IMG/VR virus record: IMGVR_UViG_3300025887_000159
Location: 1-22,214 of that record
DNA: 22,214 bases
Strand: one strand, 5' to 3'
Source of the DNA: a virus
A program made the translations under genes and the position numbers. Under the pieces are notes generated by a model, which was not told the origin of the DNA, made no database searches, and was given only the letters and a program-made list of their open reading frames with translations. Positions 12,881-20,444 of this stretch are shown here, in pieces (within the stretch, counting starts at the first letter, position 1; each line of letters opens with the position of its first letter).

Positions 12881-13867
12881 ATGAAAAATATAATTAACTG
12901 TCCATTTATACCTATCGCAAAAAGGCATGCTTCTCATAGAGGAGCTCAAGGCGTTATATATGGCGATATGATTAAGGAAAAATATGGAAACTGTACCGTT
13001 AACTATGGCGGAGAAATTACTGAGCATAATGATTACGATAATCTATGGGTTTACCACGGTAGTGACTATAGCGGTGGTCTTAATATGTTTGGTGGCGTTT
13101 ATGGTTTTCCATATGTTGCTAACACTGTTAACTTTTCTAAATTCAAAGGCCAAGTCTATTCTATAGGTATGGACTTTCCACCATATCACGAAATGATTAA
13201 AAACAAATTGGCTGCCGCTAAACGCGATGTTCAGCCAGAATGGTATAACGTTGATCTTGTTAATCTCGAAAGAATGTTTAATACAGCAATCAGAATTGAT
13301 GTTCCTAATCAGACTCGTAATGTTATTATTGGTGATAGTCATGCGATATGTATGTATAGACCAGGATGGACAGTTAATAGTATTCCATTTAAAACTCTTA
13401 ATGGCGCTTTAAACGATGGATTTAAATCGTTTATTCCTGATGAGTATGATGAACTACATTGTTATTTTGGTAATATCGATGTTCGTCACCACTTAATTAG
13501 ATTAGAAGCAAGTGTAGAAGAATTGGCTGATAGATATATAACTGAAGCTAGTAAATACGATGCTAAAATATACGAGTTATTACCTATTGAACATGAATCA
13601 CGAAAGCTTCCGCAGTCTGGTTACTATAAAGGTCAACCATTCTGGGGTTCATGGCAACAACGTACTGATATTCGTAATGAGTTTAATGACTATATTGAAA
13701 AACAGTATGGAATCATAAGATGGACTGATAAGTTACTAAATAAAGCAGGAGAACTTGACTTTAAGTATATGGAAAAGCCAAAGTCAATACATCTTTCTAG
13801 AGAGTTCTATCCATATTGGAATGGAATCGAAACTATAAATAATAATACACTTGAGGAATTTTTCTAA
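12881..13867 (+). CDS. SGNH/GDSL-hydrolase-like protein (328 aa)
   Basis: Residues 148-154 read V-I-I-G-D-S-H (block I, nucleophile Ser153), residues 195-204 read YFGNIDVRHH (block III-like G-N with D-R-H), and H304 in SIHL fits the final catalytic His. That is the layout of SGNH esterase-like enzymes, which remove or transfer acyl groups on sugars. The N-terminal 140 residues are Gly/Tyr-rich and unassigned. There is no signal peptide, so it is cytoplasmic. The ATG directly follows the upstream TAA with no clear ribosome site, so it is probably coupled. In this operon it may act on a sugar-like or inositol decoration. Confidence 0.6.
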   Translation: MKNIINCPFIPIAKRHASHRGAQGVIYGDMIKEKYGNCTVNYGGEITEHNDYDNLWVYHGSDYSGGLNMFGGVYGFPYVANTVNFSKFKGQVYSIGMDFPPYHEMIKNKLAAAKRDVQPEWYNVDLVNLERMFNTAIRIDVPNQTRNVIIGDSHAICMYRPGWTVNSIPFKTLNGALNDGFKSFIPDEYDELHCYFGNIDVRHHLIRLEASVEELADRYITEASKYDAKIYELLPIEHESRKLPQSGYYKGQPFWGSWQQRTDIRNEFNDYIEKQYGIIRWTDKLLNKAGELDFKYMEKPKSIHLSREFYPYWNGIETINNNTLEEFF

Positions 13868-13868
13868 T

Positions 13869-15059
13869 ATGACAACCTGGGCAAGCATCGTTCCATTGAT
13901 TGGTGGAGAAACCATCGCAATGGAGAATATCTTTAAAACAAGACCAGAATACTTTCTTACTTTTGACGGCTTTCAAGCTAATGAAGAACATTTAAGAAAC
14001 TACTATAACAATGAGATACCTTACTTAAACCTCTCAGGGGGAGTCAAACACCCGTCTAACGTAGATGTAGTTAATACTATATGTCCATGTGCTGGTCTAA
14101 GTTCACTCAGCCCATCTGCTTCAAGTAACAATCCAGCAAATGATTGGATGGTAAAATCAGCCGAATACGTTCTAAGTGAAATGTCTCCAAAAGTTTTTTG
14201 GGGAGAAAACGCTCCAAGACTTGCTTCTAAGATGGGAGAGCCTGTAGTAAAAAGATTACGTAAACTAGCTGAAGCTAATGGTTATACATTTAGTATCTTT
14301 AAAACCAAATCATTATTACATGGTCTAAGTCAAGTAAGAGATCGTACGTTCTACTTCTTCTGGAAAGGCGATACAGTGCCATTGTTTGAATATATCAATA
14401 TTCAACCAACAATGATTGCTGATGATATTAGAGCTGTAGTAAACGATAAAAATGATCCAATGTCTCAAATTTTGTGTAATGATAAAAAGCCATCTGATGA
14501 TCCATATTACAAATTTATCTTAGACAGTATCGAGGGTGGGATTACTCATCAAGAGTTTGCTGCTAAGATTACTAAGACAATAAATGTGCAAGATTATATT
14601 GAAGAACACACAACCTATAACAAGGTTGCTGAGTGGATGCGAGAACATGGATTTGATAATGTTGCTCGTAAATGCGATAGAGCGTATCATAAGCTCAAAG
14701 CCGGTGGTAACATTATGCGTAAAGGTGTTGAAATTCCTAAGGATAAGATTGGAGCATTCGTAGGTCATATGCCAACAAGTATAGCGCATCCAGATGAAGA
14801 TAGATTCTTAACAGTACGAGAAGCTATGTCGTTGATGAAACTACCAACTGATTATCAGATGGTCAATGCCAAAAGATCACTTAATCATATGTGTCAAAAC
14901 GTACCAGTAACTACAGCTGAGCATCCGGCAGCCATGGTTAAAAAATACTTAGAAGGCAAGTTAGATTTTGTTGATACTAAGTTCATGGTACAAGATAATA
15001 AGAAAAGAAATTATAAATGTGAAAAAAACAGTTTACAATTGACTGAATTTATGTTATAA
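13869..15059 (+). CDS. DNA C5-cytosine methyltransferase-like protein with altered AdoMet motif (396 aa)
   Basis: Motif IV is T-I-C72-P73-C74-A-G-L-S-S-L, motif VI is W-G-E113-N114-A-P-R, motif VIII is Q155-V-R157-D-R159, and near the C-terminus DRFLTVREAMSLMKLP fits motif IX, followed by QNVPV-like motif X. The catalytic PC and EN pairs are intact. Motif I, usually F-A-G-x-G-G, reads V-P-L-I-G12-G13-E-T-I-A, so AdoMet binding may be changed. The region 165-330 would be the target-recognition domain. ATG 13869 with GAGGA at 13853-13857 is preferred to TTG 13851. It may methylate cytosine or, since the phage probably has hmC, act on the hydroxymethyl group instead. The next promoter is embedded in its last codons. 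Confidence 0.8.
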   Translation: MTTWASIVPLIGGETIAMENIFKTRPEYFLTFDGFQANEEHLRNYYNNEIPYLNLSGGVKHPSNVDVVNTICPCAGLSSLSPSASSNNPANDWMVKSAEYVLSEMSPKVFWGENAPRLASKMGEPVVKRLRKLAEANGYTFSIFKTKSLLHGLSQVRDRTFYFFWKGDTVPLFEYINIQPTMIADDIRAVVNDKNDPMSQILCNDKKPSDDPYYKFILDSIEGGITHQEFAAKITKTINVQDYIEEHTTYNKVAEWMREHGFDNVARKCDRAYHKLKAGGNIMRKGVEIPKDKIGAFVGHMPTSIAHPDEDRFLTVREAMSLMKLPTDYQMVNAKRSLNHMCQNVPVTTAEHPAAMVKKYLEGKLDFVDTKFMVQDNKKRNYKCEKNSLQLTEFML

Positions 15060-15060
15060 T
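15032..15060 (+). promoter_or_regulatory. Early sigma-70 promoter for bS21-uvsX, inside the previous gene's end
   Basis: TTTACA at 15032-15037, a 17-base spacer and TATAAT at 15055-15060 with extended TG. The stop codon TAA (15057-15059) of the methyltransferase-like gene lies inside the -10 box. The bS21 ATG follows at 15093. Confidence 0.85.
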
Positions 15061-15092
15061 ATACGTATCAATTAAATAAGAGAAGAGTAAAT

Positions 15093-15362
15093 ATGCCAAG
15101 TATAAAATTAACAGCCGAGCCACAAAAATACCGTAAAGGTAAAAATAACACACGGCCACCACAAGACATGCCATTTGATGTCGCACTACGAAAATTTAAG
15201 AAAGCTGTAGAAGCTGCAGGTATTCTACAAGATCTTCGTAAAAAAGAGTATTATGAAAAGCCTACATGGAAACGTAAGCGCAAGAAAGCCGAAGCAATTG
15301 CTCGTCATAAACGAGATTCAGCAAGTGAACAAACTCAATATGGTAGGAGAAAAGTACGATGA
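15093..15362 (+). CDS. rpsU: Ribosomal protein bS21 homologue (89 aa)
   Basis: The core [18 protein letters not shown] followed by [21 protein letters not shown] and a basic tail is the bacterial S21 signature. bS21 sits beside the 3' end of 16S rRNA near the anti-Shine-Dalgarno and helps mRNA initiation. The protein has an extra N-terminus of about 25 residues and a basic C-terminus, making it somewhat longer than E. coli S21 (71 aa). Phage-encoded bS21 has been reported in marine phages, where it is thought to enter host ribosomes and favour phage mRNA. A strong early promoter stands just upstream. The stop overlaps the uvsX start (ATGA), so the two are co-translated. Confidence 0.95.
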   Translation: MPSIKLTAEPQKYRKGKNNTRPPQDMPFDVALRKFKKAVEAAGILQDLRKKEYYEKPTWKRKRKKAEAIARHKRDSASEQTQYGRRKVR

Positions 15363-16435
15363 GTGTAATGGATAAACTAAGAAAGAATTCAAAGATTAAA
15401 ACTACAGATATATTATCTGAAAGTATCTTCTTTGGTGACAAGTCCATGACTAAAACTGAAGTACCAATGATCAATGTTGCCTTATCCGGAGATCCAGATG
15501 GTGGTTTAACATCAGGTCTTACTGTACTAGCAGGTCCATCAAAACACTTTAAAACGTCATTTGCTTTACTTATGGCTGGTGCGTATCTTAAAGAAAATAA
15601 AGATGCTGTAATGTTGTTTTACGATTCAGAGTTTGGTTCACCCCAGTCATACTTTGAAGCTTTTGGTATCGATACTAGTCGTGTACTTCATACACCAATT
15701 ACCGATGTTGAACAGCTTAAGTTTGATCTTGTTGGTCAATTAGATAACATTGATCGTAAAGATAAAGTGATTATTGTTATTGATTCTATTGGTAACCTTG
15801 CTTCTAAGAAAGAACTAGAAGATGCTTTGAACGAGAAATCAGTTGCTGATATGTCTCGAGCTAAAGCTATTAAGGGTTTATTCCGTATGGTAACACCTTA
15901 CTTGACTATGAAAGATGTACCTCTATTGGCCATTAATCATACGTATCAAGAAATGGGTCTATTCCCTAAAGCTGTAGTTTCCGGTGGTACTGGTATTTAC
16001 TATTCAGCTGATAATATCTGGATTCTAGGTCGTAGACAAAACAAGCAAGGTATGGAAGTTACTGGTTATGATTTCATAATCAATGTTGAAAAGTCACGAA
16101 TGGTTAAAGAAAAATCTAAAATCCCAGTCTCAGTCTCTTGGGATGGTGGTGTCGAACGTAATTCAGGTCTACTTGAAATCGCTCTTGCTGGTGGTTTTGT
16201 TGTTAAGCCTAATAATGGTTGGTACTGTCGTGTAGATCAAGATACTGGTGAAATGGTTGAACCTAAGGTTCGCGAAAAGGCTACTAAAGAAGATGAATTC
16301 TGGGAACCTATTCTGAAAACTCAAAAGTTTAAAGACTTCTTGATTAAGCAATATCAGATTGGTCATAAATCTTTAATTGATTTTGATCCTGAAGCACCAA
16401 ATAGTCCTTTACAAAACAACCAAAGTGTGGTATAA
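15359..16435 (+). CDS. uvsX: UvsX recombinase (RecA-like, 358 aa)
   Basis: Strand-exchange ATPase that starts recombination-dependent replication in T4. Walker A is A-G59-P-S-K-H-F-K65-T66-S, Walker B is [17 protein letters not shown], and the L2-like region [15 protein letters not shown] and the block [19 protein letters not shown] closely match T4 UvsX as remembered. Length is near T4 UvsX (391 aa) but with a shorter C-terminal tail, which in T4 is acidic. AGGAG precedes the start. The last codons carry a promoter for the next genes. Confidence 0.97.
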   Translation: MSVMDKLRKNSKIKTTDILSESIFFGDKSMTKTEVPMINVALSGDPDGGLTSGLTVLAGPSKHFKTSFALLMAGAYLKENKDAVMLFYDSEFGSPQSYFEAFGIDTSRVLHTPITDVEQLKFDLVGQLDNIDRKDKVIIVIDSIGNLASKKELEDALNEKSVADMSRAKAIKGLFRMVTPYLTMKDVPLLAINHTYQEMGLFPKAVVSGGTGIYYSADNIWILGRRQNKQGMEVTGYDFIINVEKSRMVKEKSKIPVSVSWDGGVERNSGLLEIALAGGFVVKPNNGWYCRVDQDTGEMVEPKVREKATKEDEFWEPILKTQKFKDFLIKQYQIGHKSLIDFDPEAPNSPLQNNQSVV

Positions 16436-16436
16436 T
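16408..16436 (+). promoter_or_regulatory. Early sigma-70 promoter overlapping the uvsX stop
   Basis: TTTACA at 16408-16413, a 17-base spacer and TATAAT at 16431-16436 with TGG before it. The uvsX stop codon (16433-16435) is inside the -10 box. Expected start point near 16443, which is past the ATG at 16439, so this promoter more likely serves gp41 and later genes than the 105-aa gene. Confidence 0.75.
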
Positions 16437-16438
16437 AG

Positions 16439-16756
16439 ATGGATAATCATTACATTACGGTAGAACATCCGGATTCTGATTTTTATGCATTGCATCTAAC
16501 TGATAAGTCTCCATTTGAAGGTGTTAGATTTATATATGGTACTGTGTCTATCAAGGAAGATACACAGTTAGGAATGGCAACTTTGTCATTTACATATAAT
16601 ATTTCTGATCCTGGAGACTTTGATCATGATGATCTATGTAAAGATCAGAAATTCAATGACTATATTGGCGAACTATTAACTCATATTATTGAAGAAGGAA
16701 CGACAGAAATTGCAAAACGAGATCCCAACACACGTACTGAGCCATCTACTAAATAA
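16439..16756 (+). CDS. Small protein in the T4 gene 40 position (105 aa), unknown
   Basis: Starts three bases after the uvsX stop and overlaps the helicase gene by 47 bases. The sequence mixes beta-type stretches (YITVEHP, GVRFIYGTVSIKE, MATLSFTYNI) with acidic segments and a helix near the C-terminus. In T4 the order is uvsX-40-41, so this is the positional match to gene 40, but I see no sequence evidence for gp40. There is no clear ribosome site before ATG 16439, so it is probably translated on read-through mRNA from uvsX. Confidence 0.65.
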   Translation: MDNHYITVEHPDSDFYALHLTDKSPFEGVRFIYGTVSIKEDTQLGMATLSFTYNISDPGDFDHDDLCKDQKFNDYIGELLTHIIEEGTTEIAKRDPNTRTEPSTK

Positions 16757-18101
16757 TGAAGAATACTGTCGTAGGGTAATACCATACATTCAGAAAGAAT
16801 ACTTTGACGGTTGTTACAAGATAGTATTCGATCTGATTGTAGGTTTTGTCGCAGTTAACAATAAACTACCAACCGGTAGAGTATTAGATATTGAGTTACA
16901 AAAAGTATCTGCTCCAGACCAAATGCTAAATGAGGCTGCTAATCTCATTAAAGAAATTGGCACTAAGACTGATTTAGATACTGAATATCTTATTGTTGAA
17001 ACAGAAAAGTGGTGTAAAGATCGAGCGGTTTATCTTGCGATTATGGATTCTATTCAAATCATTGATGGCAAAGATACAGAAAGAAGCGAAGGTGCTATTC
17101 CTGATATTCTATCAACAGCCCTTGGTGTTTCATTTGATCAACAAATTGGTCATGATTATATCGATGATGCTGATGGTCGTTTTGAATTCTATAATAGTGT
17201 TGAAGAAAAGATACCATTTGATCTTGATTACTTTAATAAGATCACTAAAGGTGGTATTCCAAACAAAACGCTAAACGTTTGTCTTGCTGGTACTGGTGTA
17301 GGTAAATCATTGTTCATGTGTCATAACGCTGCTGCTGTTTTACAACAAGGCAAAAACGTATTATACATTACAATGGAAATGGCTGAAGAAAAGATTGCTG
17401 AACGTATTGATGCTAATCTTATGGATCTACCAATTCAACAGCTTGAAACATTATCTAAAGATGTGTTCTCTAAAAAGATTCAAAAGATTGCAACTGGTAC
17501 TATTGGTAAACTAATCATTAAACAGTATCCTACAGGTAGCGCTCATTCGGGCCACTTTAGAGCATTGTTAAATGAAATGAAGATGAAAAAGAAGTTTATT
17601 CCTGATATGATCTATATTGATTATCTCAATATTTGTTCATCTTCTCGTATGAAAGCAATGGGTGGAAGTATCAATAGTTATACATACATTAAAGCTATTG
17701 CTGAAGAACTACGTGGTTTAGCTATTGAGTTTAATGTTCCAATTATGACAGCAACTCAAACTACACGATCTGGTTTTGGTAACACTGATGTTGGATTGGA
17801 AGATACTTCTGAATCGTTTGGTTTACCAGCTACGGCCGATTTAATGTTTGCTTTGATTGCTACTGAAGAATTAGATGAACTAAATCAGGTTATGGTTAAG
17901 CAGTTAAAAAATCGTTATAATGATGTAAGTAAATACAAAAGGTTCGTAATTGGTATTGATCGAGCTAGAATGAAGTTATATGATGTTGAAGAATCAGCTC
18001 AATCTGACATTATGTCTGATATGACTATCCCTGATAAACCAATTGCGACTTGGGGTAATAATGACAACAACAAAGACTCATTCGCAAACTTTAAAGTATA
18101 A
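16710..18101 (+). CDS. 41: Replicative DNA helicase (DnaB-like, T4 gp41 homologue, 463 aa)
   Basis: Hexameric 5'-3' helicase of the replisome. N-terminal helical domain with VLSHLLNNEEYC aligns with the very start of T4 gp41. RecA-like core has Walker A CLAGTGVGKS, H1a ITMEMAEEKIAERIDANL, Walker B MIYIDYLNI, and the ATATQTTRSG and SFGLPATADLM segments, then LKNRYNDVSK near the end. Start: TTG 16710 has AAGGA at 16695-16699 at ten bases and places the homology right at the N-terminus; TTG 16689 is the less likely alternative. Length is close to T4 gp41 (475 aa). Confidence 0.95.
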   Translation: MQNEIPTHVLSHLLNNEEYCRRVIPYIQKEYFDGCYKIVFDLIVGFVAVNNKLPTGRVLDIELQKVSAPDQMLNEAANLIKEIGTKTDLDTEYLIVETEKWCKDRAVYLAIMDSIQIIDGKDTERSEGAIPDILSTALGVSFDQQIGHDYIDDADGRFEFYNSVEEKIPFDLDYFNKITKGGIPNKTLNVCLAGTGVGKSLFMCHNAAAVLQQGKNVLYITMEMAEEKIAERIDANLMDLPIQQLETLSKDVFSKKIQKIATGTIGKLIIKQYPTGSAHSGHFRALLNEMKMKKKFIPDMIYIDYLNICSSSRMKAMGGSINSYTYIKAIAEELRGLAIEFNVPIMTATQTTRSGFGNTDVGLEDTSESFGLPATADLMFALIATEELDELNQVMVKQLKNRYNDVSKYKRFVIGIDRARMKLYDVEESAQSDIMSDMTIPDKPIATWGNNDNNKDSFANFKV

Positions 18102-18112
18102 GGAGAAACAAT

Positions 18113-18277
18113 ATGTTAAGTAAATTTATGAAAACACGTGGTGCTATCGGCACTGGTATTACAATCGGCCTTGTAGGTCTTGTTACTGGTTTTGTTCTAT
18201 TTGATCCAGTACAGTTGGTAGTAAGTGTAACACTTATTGCTTGTGAAGTTCAACTTTGGCTTGAAAAAAAGGATTAA
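18113..18277 (+). CDS. Small membrane protein with two hydrophobic segments (54 aa), unknown
   Basis: AAGGAG at 18100-18105 precedes the ATG, and the gene begins 12 bases after the helicase stop. Basic N-terminus, then two hydrophobic runs at about residues 12-31 (Gly-rich, GIGTGITIGLVGLV-like) and 33-50, then EKKD. Too short for family assignment. The clean start and placement between gp41 and thyX make it a credible gene. It could be a membrane anchor or a small lysis- or exclusion-type protein; nothing decides. Confidence 0.65.
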   Translation: MLSKFMKTRGAIGTGITIGLVGLVTGFVLFDPVQLVVSVTLIACEVQLWLEKKD

Positions 18278-18283
18278 TAGTAG

Positions 18284-18955
18284 ATGTTTAATGTGAAACT
18301 TATGTCGTATAGTCAACCACCTGCACAAAGCGAATTTTCAAATGATCTTTTGCAGATGGTTGCTTATTGCGCTAGGGTATCTAATCCTAGTAATCAAAAC
18401 AATGAAGCGACGTCTCAAAAGCTAGTAGAGTATTTGATTAAGCACAAACATTGGAGTCCATTAGAAATGGTATCTGTTTGTATGGAAATTGATACCACCA
18501 GGGATATTGCGCGACAGATTCTTCGTCATAGATCATTTTCATTCCAAGAGTTCTCTCAAAGATATGCAGATCCTACTAGAGATCTATCATTTGTAACTCG
18601 AGATGCTCGATTCCAAGATACAAAGAATCGACAAGCTAGTATTGATATTGACCAAACAAACGAAGTTCATCGTGGAATCAATGAAGACTTTAGAATGAAA
18701 CAGATGTCTCTTATTCGTCAGAGCCGTGAAGTTTATGACTGGGCTATTGATAAAGGCATTGCTAAAGAACAAGCTCGAGCTGTATTGCCTGAAGGATTAA
18801 CCAACTCTCGTATGTATGTCAATGGGACATTACGCTCATGGATTCACTATATTGATCTAAGAGCTGATAATGGAACTCAAAAAGAACACATGGAAATAGC
18901 TAAAGCATGTGGTGAGGTTATACACAATATATTCCCTTTAGATGGTCTCTTATAA
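18284..18955 (+). CDS. thyX: FAD-dependent thymidylate synthase ThyX (223 aa)
   Basis: Makes dTMP from dUMP with FAD and NADPH, keeping tetrahydrofolate reduced. The ThyX motif RHRx7S is present as R81-H-R83 with S91 (FSFQEFSQRY). The helix KHWSPLEM before it and the C-terminal ARAVLPEGLTNSRMYVNGTLRSWIHYIDLR block are typical of the family. Length is normal. T4 uses ThyA-type td instead; many marine phages use ThyX. It works downstream of dCMP deaminase. AAAGGA at 18268-18273 lies ten bases before the ATG. Confidence 0.96.
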   Translation: MFNVKLMSYSQPPAQSEFSNDLLQMVAYCARVSNPSNQNNEATSQKLVEYLIKHKHWSPLEMVSVCMEIDTTRDIARQILRHRSFSFQEFSQRYADPTRDLSFVTRDARFQDTKNRQASIDIDQTNEVHRGINEDFRMKQMSLIRQSREVYDWAIDKGIAKEQARAVLPEGLTNSRMYVNGTLRSWIHYIDLRADNGTQKEHMEIAKACGEVIHNIFPLDGLL

Positions 18956-18986
18956 CTAAATGATCTAAATAAAAGTGAAATAAATG

Positions 18987-19015
18987 TTTACACACTCCTT
19001 TCTTTATGATATAAT
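18987..19015 (+). promoter_or_regulatory. Early sigma-70 promoter for the 19-20.6 kb small-gene operon
   Basis: TTTACA at 18987-18992, a 17-base spacer and TATAAT at 19010-19015 with extended TG, in the gap after thyX. It begins a run of seven small genes. Confidence 0.85.
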
Positions 19016-19051
19016 ATACCTATATTAAATGATAAAGAAAGGAACTACATT

Positions 19052-19381
19052 ATGATACAACTAGTTGAGAAAACCCAAGAATTACTGAATCTTATGCAAA
19101 ATCAACTGCATACTAGGTACGAACATACAATCGAAACCACTCAATATATAATGGACGAAGGTAGGAATTACATTAAGCTAATTCAAGATAATGATGGTCG
19201 TCAAAGTGTTGTAGGTTTTGTAGTTAAAAAATCCCCCAAAGCAATCGATAACAAAACTAATGAAAGCTTTAAAGTTGGCGATATGCTGATGGCAAAAAGC
19301 TGGTCTGCTCCAGCTACAAACTTTGCTAGAGGTAATGTATTTGAAGAATTACCAATGAGACAACTTTGTCATGGACTTTAA
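19052..19381 (+). CDS. Conserved-looking small protein, unknown (109 aa)
   Basis: GAAAGGAA precedes ATG 19052. N-terminal half is a long amphipathic helix (QELLNLMQNQL, YIMDEGRNYIKLIQ). The second half, VVGFVVKKSPKA...FKVGDMLMAKSWSAPATNFARGNV, looks like a compact beta domain of a type I have seen in marine T4-like phage hypotheticals. No catalytic motif is apparent. First gene of its operon. Confidence 0.7.
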   Translation: MIQLVEKTQELLNLMQNQLHTRYEHTIETTQYIMDEGRNYIKLIQDNDGRQSVVGFVVKKSPKAIDNKTNESFKVGDMLMAKSWSAPATNFARGNVFEELPMRQLCHGL

Positions 19382-19391
19382 GGAGAATATT

Positions 19392-19559
19392 ATGAATCTA
19401 GAACAAATTATTAAAAGCCTAATAAAAGAAACTCTTACTGAAGAACAGGTAAGAGACATAGTTGGTGCACCAAGTCTTGAAGAATCTATAACCTGCGTAT
19501 GCGGCGATCGACTTAATGAATGTAAAGAATCTTATCAACATATGACCCATGGAGTATAA
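19392..19559 (+). CDS. Small Cys-containing protein, unknown (55 aa)
   Basis: AGGAG at 19381-19385 six bases before ATG 19392 decides this start over ATG 19371. An N-terminal amphipathic helix (LEQIIKSLIKETL) and then T-C-V-C-G-D-R-L-N-E-C near the C-terminus. Three Cys with a C-x-C could bind zinc, but a fourth ligand would need to be His (HMTH at the end). No family recognised. Confidence 0.55.
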   Translation: MNLEQIIKSLIKETLTEEQVRDIVGAPSLEESITCVCGDRLNECKESYQHMTHGV

Positions 19560-19560
19560 A

Positions 19561-19893
19561 ATGAGTAGATCAGATAGTTACCAATTTACAGCTGATGTTA
19601 ATTCTGTAAACGATATGCTTTTAATTGAACAGGTTAGAAAATCTGTAAAGTCCATTAACAAAATTGCTAAACAAACTCAAATGTCACAGCAATATCGATA
19701 TGATTCAGGTTGGTCTGATATAGAACCACAGCCTATATTTAGATATAGAGTTTGTTTAATGCCACGTGGAGCTCGTACAGTACACGCAATTGCTGATGGT
19801 CGTTCACCAAGAGCTTACGATTCAACTCTTCCAATCCGTCATGCCGAAAGACTAGATGTTTATATCCATACAGTATCTCAGGAGATTTGTTAA
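19561..19893 (+). CDS. Basic small protein, unknown (110 aa)
   Basis: GGAG at 19551-19554 six bases before ATG 19561 supports this start; the in-frame ATG 19549 has no site. Residues 20-45 form a basic amphipathic helix, and residues 60-105 (IFRYRVCLMPRGARTVHA... RHAERLDVYIHT) look like a small alpha/beta domain. No family recognised. Its stop overlaps the next ATG by one base. Confidence 0.6.
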   Translation: MSRSDSYQFTADVNSVNDMLLIEQVRKSVKSINKIAKQTQMSQQYRYDSGWSDIEPQPIFRYRVCLMPRGARTVHAIADGRSPRAYDSTLPIRHAERLDVYIHTVSQEIC

Positions 19894-20117
19894 TGTTAAG
19901 AGCCTTTAAAGAAGTTACTAATTGGGATGAATGTAAACATCCAGTTTTAAATCACACATATATCTTAAATGAACAAGGTCATTGTGTTGGATTTAGATCA
20001 ACAATATCTAAACAGTATAAAGAATTTAGTAAACCTATGAAAGGCTTTTCGAAGTCGCGTAGAAAGTTTATTGAACTTAAACCAGTTGAAAAGTATATGG
20101 AGTCTGAAAATGTATAA
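19893..20117 (+). CDS. Basic small protein, unknown (74 aa)
   Basis: AGGAG at 19880-19884 eight bases before ATG 19893. Very basic in its middle (KQYKEFSKPMKGFSKSRRKF), with H and C residues earlier (DECKHPVLNHTY, GHCVGF), which could bind metal or nucleic acid. Overlaps the next gene by eight bases. Not assignable. Confidence 0.55.
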   Translation: MLRAFKEVTNWDECKHPVLNHTYILNEQGHCVGFRSTISKQYKEFSKPMKGFSKSRRKFIELKPVEKYMESENV

Positions 20118-20286
20118 GAGTACAGGTATTATAGTATTAGTTGCAGCGGTAATTAGTTTTATTTTAGGATCTATTTTGGGTTCAACATCGGTACAAAACT
20201 CTTGGCGTCTTGATGCAGCAAAAACATCATGTGCTCAATTTAATCCTCAGTATGGCCAATTCGAATGGTTAGAGGTTGTAGAATGA
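20110..20286 (+). CDS. Small membrane-anchored or exported protein, unknown (58 aa)
   Basis: ATG 20110 with GGAG at 20099-20102. Residues 5-25 form a hydrophobic helix (IIVLVAAVISFILGSILG) behind a basic MYKS start, a typical signal anchor; the remaining 33 residues are polar with one Cys. Ends in an ATGA overlap with the next gene. Confidence 0.55.
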   Translation: MYKSTGIIVLVAAVISFILGSILGSTSVQNSWRLDAAKTSCAQFNPQYGQFEWLEVVE

Positions 20287-20444
20287 AATCCTTAGAATAT
20301 TGGGTTGTAAGCTTTACTAAAGGTGATAAAGATCCATTGCATAAATACCTATTTGAAACTCAAAAAGAAGCTATCAAATTTAAAAATAGTATGAAATCTG
20401 AAGGCTATATCGCCTCAGTCGAAAAAAACGAGGAATTTGTTTAA
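20283..20444 (+). CDS. Small soluble protein, unknown (53 aa)
   Basis: Opens with the ATGA overlap and closes with a TAATG overlap to the next gene. Composition is Lys/Glu-rich; the pattern strand (YWVVSF) - helix (QKEAIKFKNSM) - strand (YIASVEK) suggests a tiny alpha/beta domain. Overlaps at both ends make it a credible gene of this operon. Confidence 0.5.
   Translation: MKSLEYWVVSFTKGDKDPLHKYLFETQKEAIKFKNSMKSEGYIASVEKNEEFV

Noticed and set aside
15012-15019. TATAAATG, near a late promoter box before bS21
   Set aside because: One mismatch at the last base and inside the methyltransferase-like gene; the early promoter just downstream explains bS21 expression.
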